Shown here in pieces: positions 61,171-64,000 of a DNA stretch of 64,000 nt. Position 1 is the stretch's first letter. Each line of letters opens with the position of its first letter. The notes beneath the pieces were generated by a model. It saw nothing but the letters and a program-made list of their open reading frames with translations. It was not told the DNA's origin and searched no databases. This stretch comes from Dactylorhiza incarnata. Lineage: Eukaryota > Streptophyta > Magnoliopsida > Asparagales > Orchidaceae. Where the stretch lies: contig JAWHQI010000305.1 in assembly GCA_033032865.1 (NCBI GenBank), forward strand, positions 2,418,001 to 2,482,000. Reading direction: 5' to 3'. The translations under genes and the position numbers were made by a program.

Positions 61171-61451
61171 GGCTAAGGAAACACCGGTACGGGTACGGGT
61201 ACCGAGTACGATACGTATCCGGTACAGCGGTACGGCAAATTTTAAAAGCAATGATATGGGTACGTCAGGATACGTTGTATTAAATATAATAAATAAATAC
61301 ATATATATATCACAAATACAATTATAAATTCTCAAAACAATAAAACAAGAAGCATAAATAGTCAATTGAAATACAAGATCATAATTAATACATAGAATGA
61401 AGTTCTTAGACATAAATTATAAATGTTCATAATCATAGAATGAAGTACGGC

Positions 61452-63697
61452 CTATCCATCACTCATTTCTTCATCATCCTCAGTATTGTTGGAGATCAAT
61501 GCATCTTCAATTTCTGGCTCATCTAAAGACAAGTTGGCAATTGCAAGCATGCCAACTCCATCAAAAAAGATTTGCCCAAGTATCTCCTCCTATATCCCAC
61601 ATTTGACTTCTCCCTTTACCGTAGATTTTATTTCTTCTCGAGAGTAAGCGTAGATTACTATGCACTTACACCAAATCATCAGCTCGTTGTGGTAGTATTT
61701 TATTTCTTCTTAATGAGTGAATGAATGAGTATGTGCTCCAATTTCTTTCACAGCAGGAAGATGAAGAAGGTTGACCTAGAAGCTTCAAAGCAATCTTTTG
61801 CAATTTTGGTGCTGAAGTTCCATAGTAACCCCACCAATCTTTGGGCAATAATGAAGCTCTACTCTCCAAACTATCTGGCTCACTAAAAGCTTGACCAAGC
61901 CCCGTGAACCTAGAGAATTCGTTGATGACTATATTCCTCTCCAACACATCAGGAAAATATCTTCTCAAACATTTATTCCTCTCCAAGGAAATCTCCTCAT
62001 CCGTATTCGGAGCAACCCTATTTGGCCCTCCTTCGAGCCATTCCCGACTATAATACCTACAAATAAAAACGCAAAGTAAATAAATAAATCATAATAAATG
62101 TTAAGACTGAAATATGCAAAAAAAATTACCTTGGGTTAAGAGAATGAGTCATGCAATGTAGTGGTGTGCAACTCTTGGCCCACCGATCAACGAGGACATC
62201 ATAAATTGCCTCATAAAGAGGGCAATGATCTTCCAAGTCCGTTAACTTTTCATGTCTATATACTTCAATCTTCACATTCTCGATCATTGAATCCCACATA
62301 TCATATACCAAATGAAGGTTAGGTTTGTCTGTATCACAAACCCTAAGCATATCATATATGGGTCTTGTTATATCAAGAATTTTCTCAACATCATCCCACC
62401 ATTTGTCATTATATATGATATTTTTAACTTCTAAGGCTTTCTCAACATCATCAGCTCTATATGTAGTCCATTCGGGACATCCAACCATATTAAGCAAACC
62501 CATCTTCACAAGTTTAAACCTCTTCAACATCACTATAGTTGAAGCAAATTGGGTTTCCGCAACTGCAAGTAACTTGAGTGAGACAAACGAGTTATACATG
62601 TTCAACCTGTATTGATGATTTATTATGAAAGTTTTGATTGATTGAGCTTCATTGACCACTTGAGTTATCCATCCGCATTGTTCTCTAACCGTTGCACAAC
62701 GATCTGTATTATTAGCGGCACAAATATTTTTTAATGCTAGATTTAGGGTATGCACCACACAAGGTGTCCAAAAAATATGTGGGAATCGTGCCTCCACAAT
62801 TGCTCCTGCTGCCTTACACACCGGCGCATTATCAGTGATAACATGAATAACATTTTTGGCACCAACTTCATTAATGACTTCAATCATCAATTTTGCCATA
62901 TAATGACGATCCTTGTACTCTCCGGATGCATCAACTGCCTTTAAAAAAATAGGACCATCCTCGGAGGCCGCCATAAAATTAATCAAGGGTCTTCTTTGAA
63001 CATCTGTCCAACCATCACTAACTAAGCTGATTCCCTTTTGTGGCCAAGTATCTTTAATTGGCTGAAGCATTCTAGTGATATTTGATTTCTCCTTTTGCAA
63101 GAGTGTAGTTCTTAGAGCATTGTATCCAGGAGGAACAAATCCATCAAGATTATGGTTTGCAGCAAATTTATAGGAACTAACATAATATGGATTTCTAGCT
63201 AGGTGAAATGGCAAACCACCAGAATAAAACATTCTAGCTATGTGACTCCTTAACTCATCTCTAGCTTTATTTTGGAAAGTCATATCAATAGGTCCACCTC
63301 TTCTTTTTTTGGTTTCCTCAGCTAATTGAGAAGATTGACTTGCACTACGAAACGACAATACCTTGGAAGCTGGTTTGCATTTTTCTTCTAATGTAGAAAC
63401 CACTTTTTGAAGCTCCTTCAAATACTCTTGGATTACCTTTGGGCATAACCTAATACCATTCCCAGGTATTTTAAGCAAGTGACTTTTTACTCTAGAATAC
63501 GAGCCGCTGAATTCTATCTCACAAAAGTTGCATTTCCATTTTCTGTTTCCTCCACCAACTTCTCTACTATGGATAAGAGATACATAATCCCAGAGAGGCG
63601 CATTATCATCCTTGCTTGCGTCGTCAGAAATAAATCTACTTGTTGCTGAAGTAGAAGTTGAACCAGTGACACTAATCGGAGATTGTGATTAAGACAT
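61452..63697 (-). pseudogene. hAT transposase, near-complete with nonsense codons
   Basis: Two exons, 63697-62130 and 62056-61452, are separated by a 73-bp GT..AG intron that joins SLNPR to YYSREWLEG in frame. A BED zinc finger (WKCNFCEIEFSG...VKSHLLKIPG) occupies the N-terminus. The DUF659-like catalytic region has LVSDGWTDVQRRPLINFM, ITDNAPVCKAAG and FWTPCVVHTLNLALKNI. The C-terminal dimerisation motif is SSSCCERNWSTYSFIHS. Lesions: TAA as codon 3 (63689-63691), TAA at 61666-61668 in DLV.VHSNLRLLSR, and a frameshift in a T-run near 61580. Family members are usually 600-750 residues, and the length here fits. Apart from these three lesions the frame is clean, so the copy is young. Confidence 0.88.
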
Positions 63698-63799
63698 AAT
63701 TGCTGTAATACGAACAAGACGCAAAAAACAATAATACAAAAATTACAACAGAAATTTGTCCACAAAAGCAAAGCACAGAAATTACAACAGAAATTACCA

Positions 63800-63990
63800 A
63801 AGAAAATTTCTACACAGAAATTCTGTATTTCTGTACATAAATACAAAAATTCTGTACAGAAATATTGTATGTCTGTACAGAAATACTGAAATACAGTATT
63901 TTTGTACAGAATTTCTGTGTTTATGTACAGAAATACAGTATTTCTGTACAGAAATACAGTATTTCAGCAGCACATTACAGCATACAGAAA
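63800..63990. repeat. TACAGAAAT/ATTTCTGTA palindromic cluster
   Basis: At least eight copies of ACAGAAATACAGTATTTCTG-like words, direct and inverted, lie upstream of the hAT transposase start. Such clusters near hAT ends are known transposase-binding regions. Confidence 0.7.
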
Positions 63991-64000
63991 TTACAGGGCA

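Larger units (their letters stand above)
57029..61182 (+). mobile_element. Tat-type Ty3/Gypsy element, 5' two-thirds, cut by a hAT insertion
   Basis: LTR, gag, protease, reverse transcriptase and the start of RNase H run in order on the plus strand. The sequence breaks inside RNase H after DLSLYLG at about 61170, where the hAT element begins. Its right part would lie beyond the window. The reverse transcriptase text and the gag knuckle of the CDFHQEEGH type place it in the Tat lineage, which lacks a chromodomain. Confidence 0.85.
61183..64000 (-). mobile_element. hAT transposon with BED-finger transposase, runs off the window
   Basis: The left end lies at about 61183 with repeated ACGGGTAC/GGTACGG words, inserted in the RNase H region of the Tat element. 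The transposase gene reads leftwards from 63697. The upstream part (63800-63990) is packed with TACAGAAATACAGTA-type palindromes, likely transposase-binding subterminal repeats. The right terminus and the TSD lie outside the window. Confidence 0.8.

Overview
The window comes from the nuclear genome of a flowering plant. It has two plant gene loci with GT..AG introns: a HECT ubiquitin ligase and the 5' part of an N-glycan beta-1,2-xylosyltransferase gene. Almost everything else is plant-type transposable elements, mostly LTR retrotransposons primed by initiator tRNA-Met and hAT-type DNA elements. The species cannot be named from the sequence alone.

Left part (1-16.2 kb). A complete three-exon UPL5-like HECT E3 ligase gene lies on the minus strand at 481-3093. 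Next come two degenerate RNase H-like fragments, a solo LTR (4322-4985) and a nearly full-length Ty1/Copia element (5696-11202, TSD GGTGG) that split one of the RNase H fragments. Beyond are AT-rich sequence, a small coiled-coil ORF and a degraded hAT transposase tail.

Middle (16.3-30.1 kb). Exons 1 and 2 of the xylosyltransferase gene (XYLT, GT61) are intact at 16462-17088 and 22387-22536. The large third exon expected for this family is not found anywhere downstream. Intron 1 carries a 1.4 kb PIF/Harbinger-type element with a CA microsatellite. After exon 2 come the LTRs and gag remnant of a Ty3/Gypsy element, a possible Helitron end, a 2.3 kb minisatellite (44-bp and 57-bp units, with a 699-bp higher-order duplication), and a Tat-like LTR that probably owns the minisatellite as its 3' untranslated region.

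Right-middle (30.98-48.37 kb). One large nest. The outer, non-autonomous LTR element (30979-48371) has a related copy of its own family (38969-45740, perfect TSD ATCTA) inserted in its internal region. One LTR of the outer element holds a roughly 0.46 kb hAT-like element (8-bp TSD ACTCCACA), which itself contains a Reina-like chromovirus (31375-37010, TSD GAAAC). The inner copy's LTR holds a gag-only retroelement (42324-44971).

Right part (48.4-64 kb). A non-autonomous hAT-like element, Copia debris, a second gag-only LTR element (53235-55717, TSD TTTGG) nested in another hAT-like element, then a Tat-type Gypsy element (57029 to about 61180). The last is interrupted by a BED-finger hAT transposon whose nearly complete transposase gene runs to the window edge. 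Most element genes carry nonsense codons that fit C-to-T decay. No rRNA, tRNA, CRISPR or bacterial-type operon is present.
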